64,000 nt of DNA from Bog-756 sp963831535 (GTDB taxonomy: Bacteria > Actinomycetota > Acidimicrobiia > Acidimicrobiales > RAAP-2): positions 124,001 to 188,000 of the forward strand of contig CAWHQP010000007.1 in the NCBI GenBank assembly GCA_963831535.1. The letters run 5' to 3'. The notes under the pieces were generated by a model. That model was not told the DNA's origin and ran no database searches. It saw nothing but the letters and a program-made list of their open reading frames with translations. The position numbers were made by a program, and so were the translations under genes. Shown here piece after piece: positions 18,605 to 27,356 of this stretch (positions within the stretch are counted from its first letter, which is position 1; every line of letters begins with the position of its first letter).

Positions 18605-18629
18605 CCTCGAAAATTCGTCCCGCCCCTGA
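18605..18629. repeat. left terminal inverted repeat of the IS1380 element
   Basis: Pairs with 20244-20268. The outer 16 bases match at 14 positions, and the match weakens inward. Confidence 0.85.
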
Positions 18630-18720
18630 TCCGAGGGTGCTCGCGTCCGCGTAAAAGCCCTCCTGTCCTGCGAAAATGTGAGTCGCTGAACACCACACCA
18701 CGCAGAACCAGGAGGGCTCC

Positions 18721-20091
18721 TTGAAGGTGCAGATTAGTCGCGCCACCCAGTCGATGAGGGTGACCACCGACGGGAAGAATCTGGTGTCCCACGCGGGCAC
18801 CGCGTTGTTGTCCGAACTGGCCGATCGCAGCGGCCTGACCGAAGCGATGTCGGTGGCGATGTCGGCGTGCGGGATCAACTGGCACACCCACGATCCCGGC
18901 GTCGTCCTCACCCACCTGGCCGTGGCCATCGCCGACGGTGCCGACTGCCTGGCCGACATGGCAACCCTGCGTGAACAGTCTGAGCTGTTCGGTCCGGTGG
19001 CATCTGTCGCCACGGCCTGGCGGGCCGTCGAGGCGACAACAGCCTTCGAACTGCGTGCCATCCCCGAAGCGATCGCCGCTGCCCGAGCCAAGGTCTGGGC
19101 CGCTGCTCCTCCGGGGGAGTCGTTGGTGTTGGACTTCGACGCCACCCTGGTCAACTCGTACTCGGAGAAGCAGGACGCCACCCCCACCTACAAGAAGGGC
19201 TTCGGGTTCTTCCCCTTGGGGGTGTGGTGCGACACGACGAACGAGCCACTGGCCGCCATGCTGCGTCGTGGGAATGCCGGTGCCAACGATGCCGACGACC
19301 ACGTCACCCTCTTCCACCAGTCGTTGTCGGGACTGCCCGAGGAGTACCAGACCGGCCACTTCGATGACGACGACCCGGCCCTCGTTGCCCACCCGATCCT
19401 GGTCCGGGCCGACTCGGCCGGGGCCACCCACGGGTTCGTCGATGCCATCGTGGCCACCAACTGCGACTTCTCCATCGGATTCCCCATCGACCAGGGAGTA
19501 CGTGACGCCCTGGTGCTGGTCCAGGAAGAGGACTGGATCCCGGCACGAGAGACCGACGGCTCGGTGCGCGACGGTGCCTGGGTCACTGAGCTGACCGACC
19601 TCATCCCGCTGGCCAAGTGGCCGGAGGCCACCCGGCTGATCATGCGCCGGGAGCGTCCCCACCCCGGGGCCCAGCTGACGTTGTTCGACACGGCAGAGGG
19701 CTTCCGTCACACCTGCTTCATCACCAACACGGAAGGAAGCGACATCGCCGCCCTCGAGTTGCGCCACCGGGGACACGCCCGGGTGGAGGACCGGATCCGG
19801 AACTGGAAGGACTGTGGGCTCGCCAACCTGCCCTTTGACTCCTTCGTCCGCAACGAGGCGTGGGTGGCGACCTCCCTCATCGCCGGGGCGCTCCTGGCCT
19901 GGAGCCAGATGGTCTGTTTCGATGGTGCGCTGGACAAGGCCGAGCCGAAGACCATGCGCTACCGGGTCCTTCACGTGGCCGCCCAGCTCGTGCACAAGTC
20001 CAGGGGACTCATCCTGCGCCTGGACGAGACCTGGCCGTGGGTGGACGACCTCGCCAACGCCTTCGTCAAACTCCGGGCGGCCATCCCCTGA
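18721..20091 (+). CDS. IS1380-family transposase
   Basis: 456-residue DDE transposase of the IS1380 family, the usual length. The first catalytic Asp lies in SLVLDFDATLV, the second is probably in HPILVRADSAG, and the Glu in the late HRGHARVEDRIRNWKDCG segment, which matches the family YxxR..E region. The TTG start at 18721 has AGGAGG five bases upstream. No frameshift or stop is present, so the element is potentially active. Confidence 0.93.
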   Translation: MKVQISRATQSMRVTTDGKNLVSHAGTALLSELADRSGLTEAMSVAMSACGINWHTHDPGVVLTHLAVAIADGADCLADMATLREQSELFGPVASVATAWRAVEATTAFELRAIPEAIAAARAKVWAAAPPGESLVLDFDATLVNSYSEKQDATPTYKKGFGFFPLGVWCDTTNEPLAAMLRRGNAGANDADDHVTLFHQSLSGLPEEYQTGHFDDDDPALVAHPILVRADSAGATHGFVDAIVATNCDFSIGFPIDQGVRDALVLVQEEDWIPARETDGSVRDGAWVTELTDLIPLAKWPEATRLIMRRERPHPGAQLTLFDTAEGFRHTCFITNTEGSDIAALELRHRGHARVEDRIRNWKDCGLANLPFDSFVRNEAWVATSLIAGALLAWSQMVCFDGALDKAEPKTMRYRVLHVAAQLVHKSRGLILRLDETWPWVDDLANAFVKLRAAIP

Positions 20092-20117
20092 CGGGTCGGG
20101 TCACAACGCCCGACCCG
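20092..20117 (+). terminator. hairpin after the IS1380 transposase
   Basis: A 9-bp stem CGGGTCGGG/CCCGACCCG with an 8-base loop begins immediately after the transposase stop codon, still inside the element. There is no U-tract. Confidence 0.5.
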
Positions 20118-20243
20118 AAAGCACTGCTGCAGGGCGTGACGTCCGAAACCGAATGACAACGAGCGCGGCGCTTCACGCCCACGACGAGGTCCGGTCGACA
20201 AGATCGGTCACGACCGCCTCTTCGCTGACGACCCTGCCGTCAG

Positions 20244-20268
20244 CGGGGGGTCGGACGAATGATCGAGG
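20244..20268. repeat. right terminal inverted repeat of the IS1380 element
   Basis: Partner of 18605-18629. CTAG at 20269-20272 follows directly. Confidence 0.85.
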
Positions 20269-20338
20269 CTAGTGCAACCAGGAGGACAAGGAATGTACGA
20301 ACGCACCTTGCTATCCGAATGGGCGTCGGCGGATCCAT
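20269..20338 (-). pseudogene. 5' part of the SGNH hydrolase gene: signal-peptide codons cut off by IS1380
   Basis: From ATG 20338 the frame reads MDPPTPIRIARCVRTFLVLL and then VA before meeting the CTAG duplication. Deleting the element and one CTAG continues it as LAVLLTTTGG into the large 3' piece in the correct frame, giving a classic Sec signal peptide (basic n-region, hydrophobic core). In the present allele the frame runs a few codons into the IS end and stops at 20240, giving a 32-residue peptide. Confidence 0.82.
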
Positions 20339-20414
20339 GATGCGGAGGCTGCGGGGTAACCCGGCGTCGTCTAGCGATCGACCTCGCAGAATTCGAACTC
20401 TATCGGTGAGCTGG

Positions 20415-22184
20415 CTATCCTCCGAACCCACCTCCACTCGGGAACCCACCCCCGCTCGGGAACCCACCTCCACTGGGGAACCCACCTCCACCGAAGCTGC
20501 GGGTCGAGGCACTGGTGCTGGACGACGGCACCGCTTCGGACAGATCGGCGAGCACCACCGATGTGCCGGAGCTGATCCCGGAGGTGATCTGTGTGGATGC
20601 GCCACCGATGGCCCCAACAGTCACCTTCTTGCGGATCAACTGTCCTGACCGGAGAATGTTCACATAGGCCGACGTGGTGCCGGTGACGTGTACGGCGGAT
20701 GTGGGCACCGAGAGCGTGCCGACCACCTGATGTACGACGACCTGCACCTGTGCTGTGGAGCCGGAAGCAATGCCGTGCGAGCCTGCCGGCAGGGCCACGA
20801 TCAGGGGATAGGTGTAGCTCGAACTCGACGTGTCCACGGGTCCGACGCGGGCCACGGTTCCGGTCAGTGTCCCGCTCTTGCCGTCGATCGTGACGAGAGC
20901 CTCGTCTCCCACCTTGACCTTCGATGCCTGCGTGCTGGTCAGCGAGGAGGTTACCTGATAGCTGCCCGAGTTGATGATGGTGATGGTGTCGGTGGTCGAT
21001 GCGGCTGTCACCGTCTGACCGGAGGTAATGGAGACGGAGGCGACGGTCCCGTCGATAGGAGCGGTGAGCTGCGCGTCGGCCAGGGACTGTTGGGACTCGA
21101 TGAGGGTGGCCTCCGCCGTGTCGATGGCCGCCTGATCGCTGGCCAGTTGCTGGGCCGTGTCCGTCGACTGAGTCGACGCTCCGCTGGTCGGGCTGCCCCC
21201 GCTGCCCGAGGTCGACCCACCTTTGGGCGTGCTGCTGCTGCCACCGGAACCGGTGGTCCCAGTCGGCGCCGCGCTCCCACCGGTCGTCCCGGTCGAGCTT
21301 CCGGTGCTACTCGAGGAGGACGAGCTCAGTGCCGTCGCCAGCGTGCTTTCCGCAGCGGCGACCGCCTTCTGGTCGGCGGTGACCTGTTCCTGATCACTCA
21401 GGGATTTACTCAGAGCGTCGGCACAGGCCGTCGAACTCCCGGTCGTCGTCGTGGTGGTCGTGGATGGTGGGGTAGTGGTTGTGGTCGTGGTGCCGCTACC
21501 GGATGACGAGCACACCGTCTGCGCCTCTGCGAAGTCAGCGGCGGCGGTGGCCGCGTCGGCATCTTCGGTCTTCTGCGCCGCCACCACAGCCTGCTGATCT
21601 GCCGTGATGGTGCTGGACTGGTTCGATGAGCCGCCCGTTGAACTGCCGGTCCCGGTGCTCGGAGGCGTGCCGTCAGTTGAGCTGCCGGTCCCGGTACTCG
21701 GAGGCGTGCCGCCCGTCGTCGGGGTGATGTCGGCGGTCAGGGAGGCCGTCGCGCCTTCTCCACTAGATCCGGCCGATGACGAACCTGCCGACTGGCCAGC
21801 CTCGTTCTCGGAGAGCGTGGCCTCTGCCGCGGAGACACTCAGCTGAGCGGAGGAGACCGCTTGGGTCAGCGACGTCGTATCGAGCGAGGCCAGAGTCTGG
21901 CCGGCGGTGACCTGCTGGCCCACGGTCACATTAACGGCCGAGACGGTGCCGGCCACCTGGAACGCGGTGGTGGCCTGGTGGACCGGCTCTGTGGTCCCGG
22001 AAACGCTGAGCGTCTGGCGGACGGTCGCCACCGAGGCCACTGCCGTCCGGTAGCCGGAGGCCGCTGAGGCCGAGGAGCCAGTGGCCCACAAGGTGATGCC
22101 GATGGCCGCCACGATGCAGACCGCGCCCCACACGCCTCGCTTCCACCACCCTCGGGTGGTCGGACCTTCAGGCTGTTCATCCAC
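20415..22184 (-). CDS. HlyD/MacA-like efflux adaptor with long low-complexity insert
   Basis: 589 residues. A cytoplasmic start is followed by one membrane helix (WGAVCIVAAIGITLWATG). The barrel-sandwich half-motif VAGTVSAVNVTVGQQVTAG is followed by a helical hairpin interrupted by Ser/Thr/Gly-rich stretches, then the second half-motif LTAPIDGTVASVSITSGQTV and a beta-barrel/proximal region (GTLSVPTSAV). The tail is FPSGGG repeats. It is the last gene of a MacAB-like operon. The GTG at 22184 has GGAGGAG at six bases and overlaps the preceding gene by eight bases. It probably links the ABC permease to the cell envelope; it is one of two adaptors in the operon. Confidence 0.82.
   Translation of the reverse strand: MDEQPEGPTTRGWWKRGVWGAVCIVAAIGITLWATGSSASAASGYRTAVASVATVRQTLSVSGTTEPVHQATTAFQVAGTVSAVNVTVGQQVTAGQTLASLDTTSLTQAVSSAQLSVSAAEATLSENEAGQSAGSSSAGSSGEGATASLTADITPTTGGTPPSTGTGSSTDGTPPSTGTGSSTGGSSNQSSTITADQQAVVAAQKTEDADAATAAADFAEAQTVCSSSGSGTTTTTTTPPSTTTTTTTGSSTACADALSKSLSDQEQVTADQKAVAAAESTLATALSSSSSSSTGSSTGTTGGSAAPTGTTGSGGSSSTPKGGSTSGSGGSPTSGASTQSTDTAQQLASDQAAIDTAEATLIESQQSLADAQLTAPIDGTVASVSITSGQTVTAASTTDTITIINSGSYQVTSSLTSTQASKVKVGDEALVTIDGKSGTLTGTVARVGPVDTSSSSYTYPLIVALPAGSHGIASGSTAQVQVVVHQVVGTLSVPTSAVHVTGTTSAYVNILRSGQLIRKKVTVGAIGGASTQITSGISSGTSVVLADLSEAVPSSSTSASTRSFGGGGFPSGGGFPSGGGFPSGGGFGG
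20419..20490. repeat. 18-bp tandem repeat encoding FPSGGG
   Basis: About three and a half copies of an 18-bp unit at the 3' end of the adaptor gene, encoding the glycine-rich C-terminus. The units are near-identical with a few substitutions. Confidence 0.7.
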
Positions 22185-23031
22185 CGGTCGCTCCTCCCGG
22201 GAAGCCGGAGGTGGTGCAGCTCTTGCCCCCTGTGGACGTGATCCGGACGGTTGACGCGGTGACGGCGCCGGTTGAGGCGGTGCTCCCCAATGCCGTGACG
22301 CAGTCGCCCACGGCCACATCGGAGGCGGCTGCCGTCTGGCTCGTCGTATAGGTCGTCGAACCGGTGACCTTGACCTTGACCGGGACGGCTTTCACGCTCT
22401 TCTTCGTGGTCGGCTTCGTGCCCAGTGACCCCGAGGAGAAGCCCGAGAGCACCAGGCTCTGACCGCTGACCTTGGTGACCTTGCCACTGGCGAATCCGAA
22501 GTTGGCGAACCCGTGGGGGCCCCCTCCCGCTCCCTGGGGCGGACCGCCGTTCCCACCGGCGCCCGACGGCGGGGTGCCACCTCCACTCGGAGGCGTGAAG
22601 CCCCCTGATCCGCCGGGTCGGGATCCACCGGGACCGCCGAGTCCTCCGCCGCCGAATCCACCTGCGCCCGTGCACTTTCCAGAGCTCGAGGTCGAGATGG
22701 TCACCGACGTTGCCGTGATCGTCCCCTTCTTGGACTTCCCGGTAATGGTGAGGCACTCTCCTACCTTGACCGAGGACAAGGTGGTGGTGACCGTCTGGGA
22801 GAACGACGTGGAGGACGTCCAGTTCACGGTGGTCTGACCCGACTGTTGGCTCTGCACCTCCATGGAGGTTCCCGAGACGGCGGCGACCGACCCCGAAGCG
22901 CCTAGGCCTCCGGGCGCACCGCCCGGCGAGGCGGCACCGGCGGTACTCGCCGTGGTGAGGCAGGCGCCGATGGCGATACAGGCGATCGCACCCAGGGCCG
23001 AGGGTCGGCGGAGGGGGGAGGGGCGGGTCAT
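22177..23031 (-). CDS. secreted DUF5666-like protein with glycine-rich middle
   Basis: 284 residues with a Sec signal peptide (about 1-34). Two similar small beta domains (about 45-118 and 180-272), each with a GxVxxVSGxSLxV start and a VGxCxTxxG segment and ending with an Ile/Val-Thr strand, resemble DUF5666 OB-like domains. They are separated by a Gly/Pro/Ser-rich linker (about 120-175). The function is unknown. Its place between an ABC permease and an adaptor suggests an envelope component of the exporter. AAGGAG precedes the ATG at 23031. Confidence 0.65.
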   Translation of the reverse strand: MTRPSPLRRPSALGAIACIAIGACLTTASTAGAASPGGAPGGLGASGSVAAVSGTSMEVQSQQSGQTTVNWTSSTSFSQTVTTTLSSVKVGECLTITGKSKKGTITATSVTISTSSSGKCTGAGGFGGGGLGGPGGSRPGGSGGFTPPSGGGTPPSGAGGNGGPPQGAGGGPHGFANFGFASGKVTKVSGQSLVLSGFSSGSLGTKPTTKKSVKAVPVKVKVTGSTTYTTSQTAAASDVAVGDCVTALGSTASTGAVTASTVRITSTGGKSCTTSGFPGGATGG

Positions 23032-23086
23032 TTCGTGGAGCTCCTTCGCTGAGGGTTGGGATTGTTTTGGTTTGTGAACGGATGGG

Positions 23087-24319
23087 TCATTCGCTGCGCA
23101 GCGCGTCGATCGGGGCCATGTGGGCGGCCCGAGAGGCGGGATAGACGCCGAAGATCACGCCGATGGCGATGGCCACGACCAAGGCGCCGGCACTGGCGGC
23201 GATGGAGAGGGTGATGGGATAGCCGATGGCGTGGGGCAGTAGCTGGGCGCCGAGCACGGCGAGCAGGATGCCCACGGCTCCACCGGTTAGGCCCAACATG
23301 GACGCCTCGAGCAGGAACTGGCGGCGGATGATCGGCGGGGTGGCCCCCAGGGCCTTGCGCAACCCGATCTCCCGGACGCGCTCGGTCACCGAGACCAGCA
23401 TGATGTTCATGACGCCGATGCCGCCGACCAGCAGCGAGATGCCAGCCACCCCGCCCAGCAGGATGGTCAGTGTCTTATCAACCGAGGTCGCGGTGGTCAC
23501 CAGTGAGGCCTCTGAGGCGATGGAGAAATCAGCGTTGGAAGCGGTGGTGATGCCGTGTAGGTTCAAGAGCTCGGTGTCTGCCTCCTGGTAGGCGGCGGTG
23601 AGCGTGCTGCTCGAGGTGGATTGGATGAGGATCGAGCTCAACGACGTGGAGCCAAGGATGCGTTCGGTGGCCGTGGTGATGGGGACGATCACCTGGTCAT
23701 CCTGATTTGCGGTCGATGACGATGACGACGAGCCCACCGTGTTGAGTACGCCGATCACCGTTAAGGGGACGCCATTGACATTGACGGTCTGGCCCACTGG
23801 ATCAGCCCCGCTGAACAGCTCGGAGGCCGTATCGGATCCGAGGACAGCCACTGCCGTGTGGTCGGTGACGTCCTGGTCGTCGATAAAGCGCCCCGATGTG
23901 ACGCTCCGGCTGCGGACAGTTTCCCAGCTAGGGGTGGTCCCGTTCACCGTGGTGGTCCAGTTGGAGGATCCGGCCGTCACCGTCTCGGACGACGACGCGA
24001 TCGGTGCCACCGCCTTGATGTCCGGTGCCGACCGCTTGGAGCCCAGAGCAGTGGCGTCCGTCTCGGTCAGGGTCGAAGCCGAGCCGAAGCCACCGCGGAT
24101 GCCACTCGAGGACGTGGTACTCCCCGGCGAAATGGTCAACAGGTTGGTGCCCAGGGCGTTGATCTCCGAACTGACCTGATTCTGGGCCCCTTGGCCCAGG
24201 CCCACCGTCAGGATGACTGCAGCGATCCCGATCATGATGCCGAGCACGGTCAGGCCCGATCGCATCCGATGGGTCCGGACGGCGTCCAGCCCGGTGCGGA
24301 AGGTATCCAGCCAGCTCAT
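23087..24319 (-). CDS. MacB-type ABC transporter permease
   Basis: 410 residues with the MacB/FtsX topology: one N-terminal helix (RSGLTVLGIMIGIAAVILTV), a large extracytoplasmic domain (about 45-270) and three C-terminal helices. The conserved VTERVREIGLRKALGA lies in the loop after the second helix. Such proteins are mechanotransmission exporters of peptides, antibiotics or lipoproteins rather than pumps with a membrane channel. The ATG overlaps the ATPase stop codon (ATGA). Confidence 0.88.
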   Translation of the reverse strand: MSWLDTFRTGLDAVRTHRMRSGLTVLGIMIGIAAVILTVGLGQGAQNQVSSEINALGTNLLTISPGSTTSSSGIRGGFGSASTLTETDATALGSKRSAPDIKAVAPIASSSETVTAGSSNWTTTVNGTTPSWETVRSRSVTSGRFIDDQDVTDHTAVAVLGSDTASELFSGADPVGQTVNVNGVPLTVIGVLNTVGSSSSSSTANQDDQVIVPITTATERILGSTSLSSILIQSTSSSTLTAAYQEADTELLNLHGITTASNADFSIASEASLVTTATSVDKTLTILLGGVAGISLLVGGIGVMNIMLVSVTERVREIGLRKALGATPPIIRRQFLLEASMLGLTGGAVGILLAVLGAQLLPHAIGYPITLSIAASAGALVVAIAIGVIFGVYPASRAAHMAPIDALRSE

Positions 24320-25014
24320 CGGACCAGCTCGCGATCAGGAAGGATCAATCCGTCACGCAAACGGACGGTGCGCTCGGCCATGTCGGCTACGTCTGCGTCG
24401 TGGGTGATGAGCACCACGGTCCGACCGGCGGCATGGAGCTCGTCAAGGAGCGCCATGACGTCCCGAGCGGACGTCGAGTCGAGGGCACCAGTCGGTTCAT
24501 CGGCCAGTATGAGGGCCGGATCGCTCACCAGGGCCCGGGCGATCGCCACCCGCTGCTGCTGTCCCCCCGACAGCTCACCGGGACGGTGTTGGACGCGGTC
24601 TCCGAGACCCACCCGGCCGAGTGCCTCGATGGCCCGCTGGCGCCGCTCGGTCCGGTCGACGCCAGCATAAGTCAGGGGTAGCTCGACGTTGCGCCAGGCG
24701 TTGAGCGACGCCAAGAGGTTGAACTGTTGGAAGACAAAGCCGATCCGGCGGTTGCGCACCGAAGCGAGTTGGGACTCGTTCATGCCACTGACGTTCTCGC
24801 CGGCCAGCAGGTAGTTTCCACCGCTCGGCACGTCGAGGCAGCCCAGGATGTGCATCAGCGTGGACTTGCCCGAGCCGGAGGGGCCCATGATGGCTACGTA
24901 CTCCCCCTCGTCGATAGTCATGGACACCCCTCGCAACGCGGCCACGGTGAACGAGCCGGTCTCGTAGACCTTGGTCACGTCGTCCAGTTGAATTACTGGG
25001 GTGTGCTCAGCCAC
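24316..25014 (-). CDS. MacB/LolD-type ABC transporter ATP-binding protein
   Basis: 232 residues. Walker A is GPSGSGKST, followed by the Q-loop FVFQQFNLL, signature LSGGQQQRVAIARAL, Walker B ALILADEPTGALD and the switch His in VLITHDADVA. Sequence type and size match the LolD/MacB ATPase group. It overlaps the upstream adaptor gene and the downstream permease gene, so the three are translationally coupled. The GTG start at 25014 is chosen for position; a GTG at 25023 is also possible. Confidence 0.9.
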   Translation of the reverse strand: MAEHTPVIQLDDVTKVYETGSFTVAALRGVSMTIDEGEYVAIMGPSGSGKSTLMHILGCLDVPSGGNYLLAGENVSGMNESQLASVRNRRIGFVFQQFNLLASLNAWRNVELPLTYAGVDRTERRQRAIEALGRVGLGDRVQHRPGELSGGQQQRVAIARALVSDPALILADEPTGALDSTSARDVMALLDELHAAGRTVVLITHDADVADMAERTVRLRDGLILPDRELVR

Positions 25015-26389
25015 CGAAACCACCCCCGCCTCCGCCTCCGGTGAAGCCGCTCGGAGGCCCGCTGCCTCCCCCGGGGAAGCCGCCCGTGGATCCGCCGGAC
25101 GAACTCCCACCGAACAAGCTCCTGCCCCCACCGGCGGCCGAGGGGTTGAACTTCACCACCCGCTCGACGACCTTGTCGCCGGAGGTGAGCCCACTGGTGA
25201 TCTGGGTGTCACCGCTGGACACCTGGCCGGTGGTGACCGACTTGGCCACGTGGCTGCCGTTGACCACCGCGGTCACGGTGGCCTGACCGTTCGAGTAGGA
25301 GATGGCGGCCGTCGGTACCTGCACGGCGTTGGCGATCTCCTTGGTGACGATCGACACGGTGGCGGTCGATCCGGCGTAGAGCCCGGTGGGGCTGCCGGTG
25401 ATGGCGATGGTCACCGGGAAGGTCGCCACCGTGGAGCTGGATGACGCCACCAGGCCGACCGAGGTCACCGTCCCGTAGACGGTGGTGGTCGAGTTCTCCG
25501 GCGTGATGACGGCCTGATCGCCAACTTTGACCTGGCCCACCTGGGTGTCGTCCACTGTGGTGCTGACCGTGTACGAGTCCGTCGAGATGACCGTTATCTG
25601 TGCTGAAGTCGACGAGGAGGAAGAGGAGCTGCTCGAGGCAGTCGACGGCACGGCTGATGTGGCCGAGCCGCCCAACGCGCTCGACCCCGAGCCGCTTGAT
25701 CCCGCACTGGAGGCCCCGGATGATGAGGACGTTCCCGACCCAGTGACCTCATCGCCGACGGCTACGCTTACCGAGGCGACCGTCCCGGCGATGGTGGAGG
25801 TGAGGTTGGCGTCGGCCAGATTGGTCTGCGCCGTAGTCAGATTGGTCTGCGCCGTAGTGACCGAGGCCTTGTCCGAATCGATCTGGCTGGTGGTGGCGCT
25901 ACTGGATTGGTCCGTCGACAGCTTGTCCTGTGCTGAGGACAGTGAGGCTTGCGCTGACTCAACGTCCACTTGAAGGGCGCTCGAATCGACTGTGGCCAGG
26001 ACCTGGCCGGCAGTGACCGTCTGGCCGGTCACCACATTCACCGCGGTTACCTTTCCGGACACGCCGAAGTTGAGATCGGCCGTGCTCGCCGGTTCGATGG
26101 TCCCGGAGGCGGATACGGTCTGTTTCATGGTGCCGGTGGTCACGCTGACCACCTGCGTGGTCACCACGAGTGGCGAGGTCGACGCGGAGCTTCCCGTGCC
26201 CAGCCAGACCCCGAGGATCGCGCCTAGGACGACGACGACCACTCCAGCGGCGATGCCCAGGTTCCGCTTGCGCTTGCTGCGCCTCGGCGGGGCTTCGTGG
26301 ATCTCGGGCCCGAGTTCGACGACGGGGACCTCTTGGGTGGTGTCGGAGGCGAAGTCAGGTGCCTCCTCAACCTTGTTAGGGATGACCAT
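25007..26389 (-). CDS. HlyD/MacA-like efflux adaptor
   Basis: 460 residues, first gene of the export operon. A basic cytoplasmic start (PPRRSKRKRN) is followed by a membrane helix (about 45-65). The lipoyl-like half-motif SGKVTAVNVVTGQTVTAG precedes a short coiled coil and the second half LTSTIAGTVASVSVAVGDEV. Then come a Ser-rich insert, beta-barrel segments and a glycine-rich tail. ATG 26389 is used; a GTG at 26407 with AAGGA upstream is an alternative. The operon is divergent from a two-component system that may control it. Confidence 0.85.
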   Translation of the reverse strand: MVIPNKVEEAPDFASDTTQEVPVVELGPEIHEAPPRRSKRKRNLGIAAGVVVVVLGAILGVWLGTGSSASTSPLVVTTQVVSVTTGTMKQTVSASGTIEPASTADLNFGVSGKVTAVNVVTGQTVTAGQVLATVDSSALQVDVESAQASLSSAQDKLSTDQSSSATTSQIDSDKASVTTAQTNLTTAQTNLADANLTSTIAGTVASVSVAVGDEVTGSGTSSSSGASSAGSSGSGSSALGGSATSAVPSTASSSSSSSSSTSAQITVISTDSYTVSTTVDDTQVGQVKVGDQAVITPENSTTTVYGTVTSVGLVASSSSTVATFPVTIAITGSPTGLYAGSTATVSIVTKEIANAVQVPTAAISYSNGQATVTAVVNGSHVAKSVTTGQVSSGDTQITSGLTSGDKVVERVVKFNPSAAGGGRSLFGGSSSGGSTGGFPGGGSGPPSGFTGGGGGGGFGG

Positions 26390-26659
26390 AGTGCGGTACT
26401 GAACCACCCGATCCTTGAGGAATTCTCCACGCTGTTTGCATGTTTCCCAAAGTGAGCCAGGGGCTCAAGCGGAATACCAGGTCGGTGGCGGGTTACGACC
26501 GCCCGTAAGAACTAGGTAAATGGCGCGTTCTCGGCTCCAGAGTTGAGCAAGGGGACAGCGCACGGAGTAGCGAAACTGGGCGTTTGGGCCTTTCCTCACC
26601 CCCCTCACAGAAAATCTGAAGCGCATCCACATGAGACAGTAAGGATCCTCAATGAAACT

Positions 26660-27349
26660 ATGGCGGTGGCGTCAAGCATCCTGATCGTCGAAGACGACGA
26701 GAACGTGTCCTACGTAATCAGCACTGCACTTCGCCTGTCGGGATTTTCTACTACGGAGACGCCGAGCGGCCGAGAGGCACTCGAGTACGCCGCCGCCACC
26801 AAGTGCCCGGCTGATCTGGTGATTCTTGATCTGCAGCTGCCCGATCTCCACGGTTTTGAGGTCTGTCGGCGCCTGCGATCTTCTGGTCTTACTACGCCTG
26901 TCATCTTTTTGACTGCCTCTGATGCCGTCGAGGATCGACTGCGTGGGCTGACCATAGGTGGCGACGACTATCTCACGAAGCCGTTCAGCGTCGAAGAACT
27001 GGTGGCGCGAGTCCAGGTCATCCTTCACCGAGTCGGTAAAGGTGCGGATCCTCAGGTCCTATCGAGTGGAGACCTCGAACTCAATGACACGGCGCACACC
27101 GTAACGCTCCGTGGCGCCGATGTGGTGCTTTCACCCACCGAATACAAGTTGCTGCGCTTTCTGCTTCGCAACGCCGGACAAGCGCTATCACGGAGCCAAA
27201 TTCTCGATCACGTGTGGAACTACGACTTTGATGGGGAATCATCCGTCGTTGAGACCTACATCTCGATGCTTCGCAAGAAGGTGGACTCCTCACCGCCTCA
27301 CCTGATTAGGACCATTCGAGGAGTCGGTTACCGACTCGACAGTCGCTGA
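26660..27349 (+). CDS. OmpR-family response regulator
   Basis: 229 residues. The receiver domain (1-120) has acidic residues E11/D12/D13, phospho-acceptor Asp57, Thr85 and Lys107 in DYLTKPF, all intact. The C-terminal winged helix (about 135-228) has LSPTEYKLLRFLL and VETYISMLRKKVD. It probably activates or represses the divergent MacAB-like operon in response to the adjacent kinase (7-base gap). Confidence 0.92.
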   Translation: MAVASSILIVEDDENVSYVISTALRLSGFSTTETPSGREALEYAAATKCPADLVILDLQLPDLHGFEVCRRLRSSGLTTPVIFLTASDAVEDRLRGLTIGGDDYLTKPFSVEELVARVQVILHRVGKGADPQVLSSGDLELNDTAHTVTLRGADVVLSPTEYKLLRFLLRNAGQALSRSQILDHVWNYDFDGESSVVETYISMLRKKVDSSPPHLIRTIRGVGYRLDSR

Positions 27350-27356
27350 GCGCACT

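Larger units (their letters stand above)
18605..20268 (+). mobile_element. complete IS1380-family insertion sequence, 1664 bp
   Basis: Bounded by imperfect terminal inverted repeats beginning CCTCGAAAATTCGTCC (left) and CCTCGATCATTCGTCC (right, read inward), and flanked by a 4-bp duplication CTAG (18601-18604 and 20269-20272). It contains one full-length transposase gene and a terminator-like hairpin. Length, duplication size and transposase type match IS1380. It lies inside the signal-peptide codons of the SGNH hydrolase gene on the other strand. Confidence 0.93.

Noticed and set aside
22472..22837. Pro-rich plus-strand frame antisense to the DUF5666-like gene
   Set aside because: It mirrors the Gly-rich linker of the real gene (GGC/GCC complement) and has no independent signals.
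26487..26503. GGCGG/CCGCC dyad upstream of the response regulator
   Set aside because: Five-base GC arms are expected by chance at this composition; not enough to call an operator.
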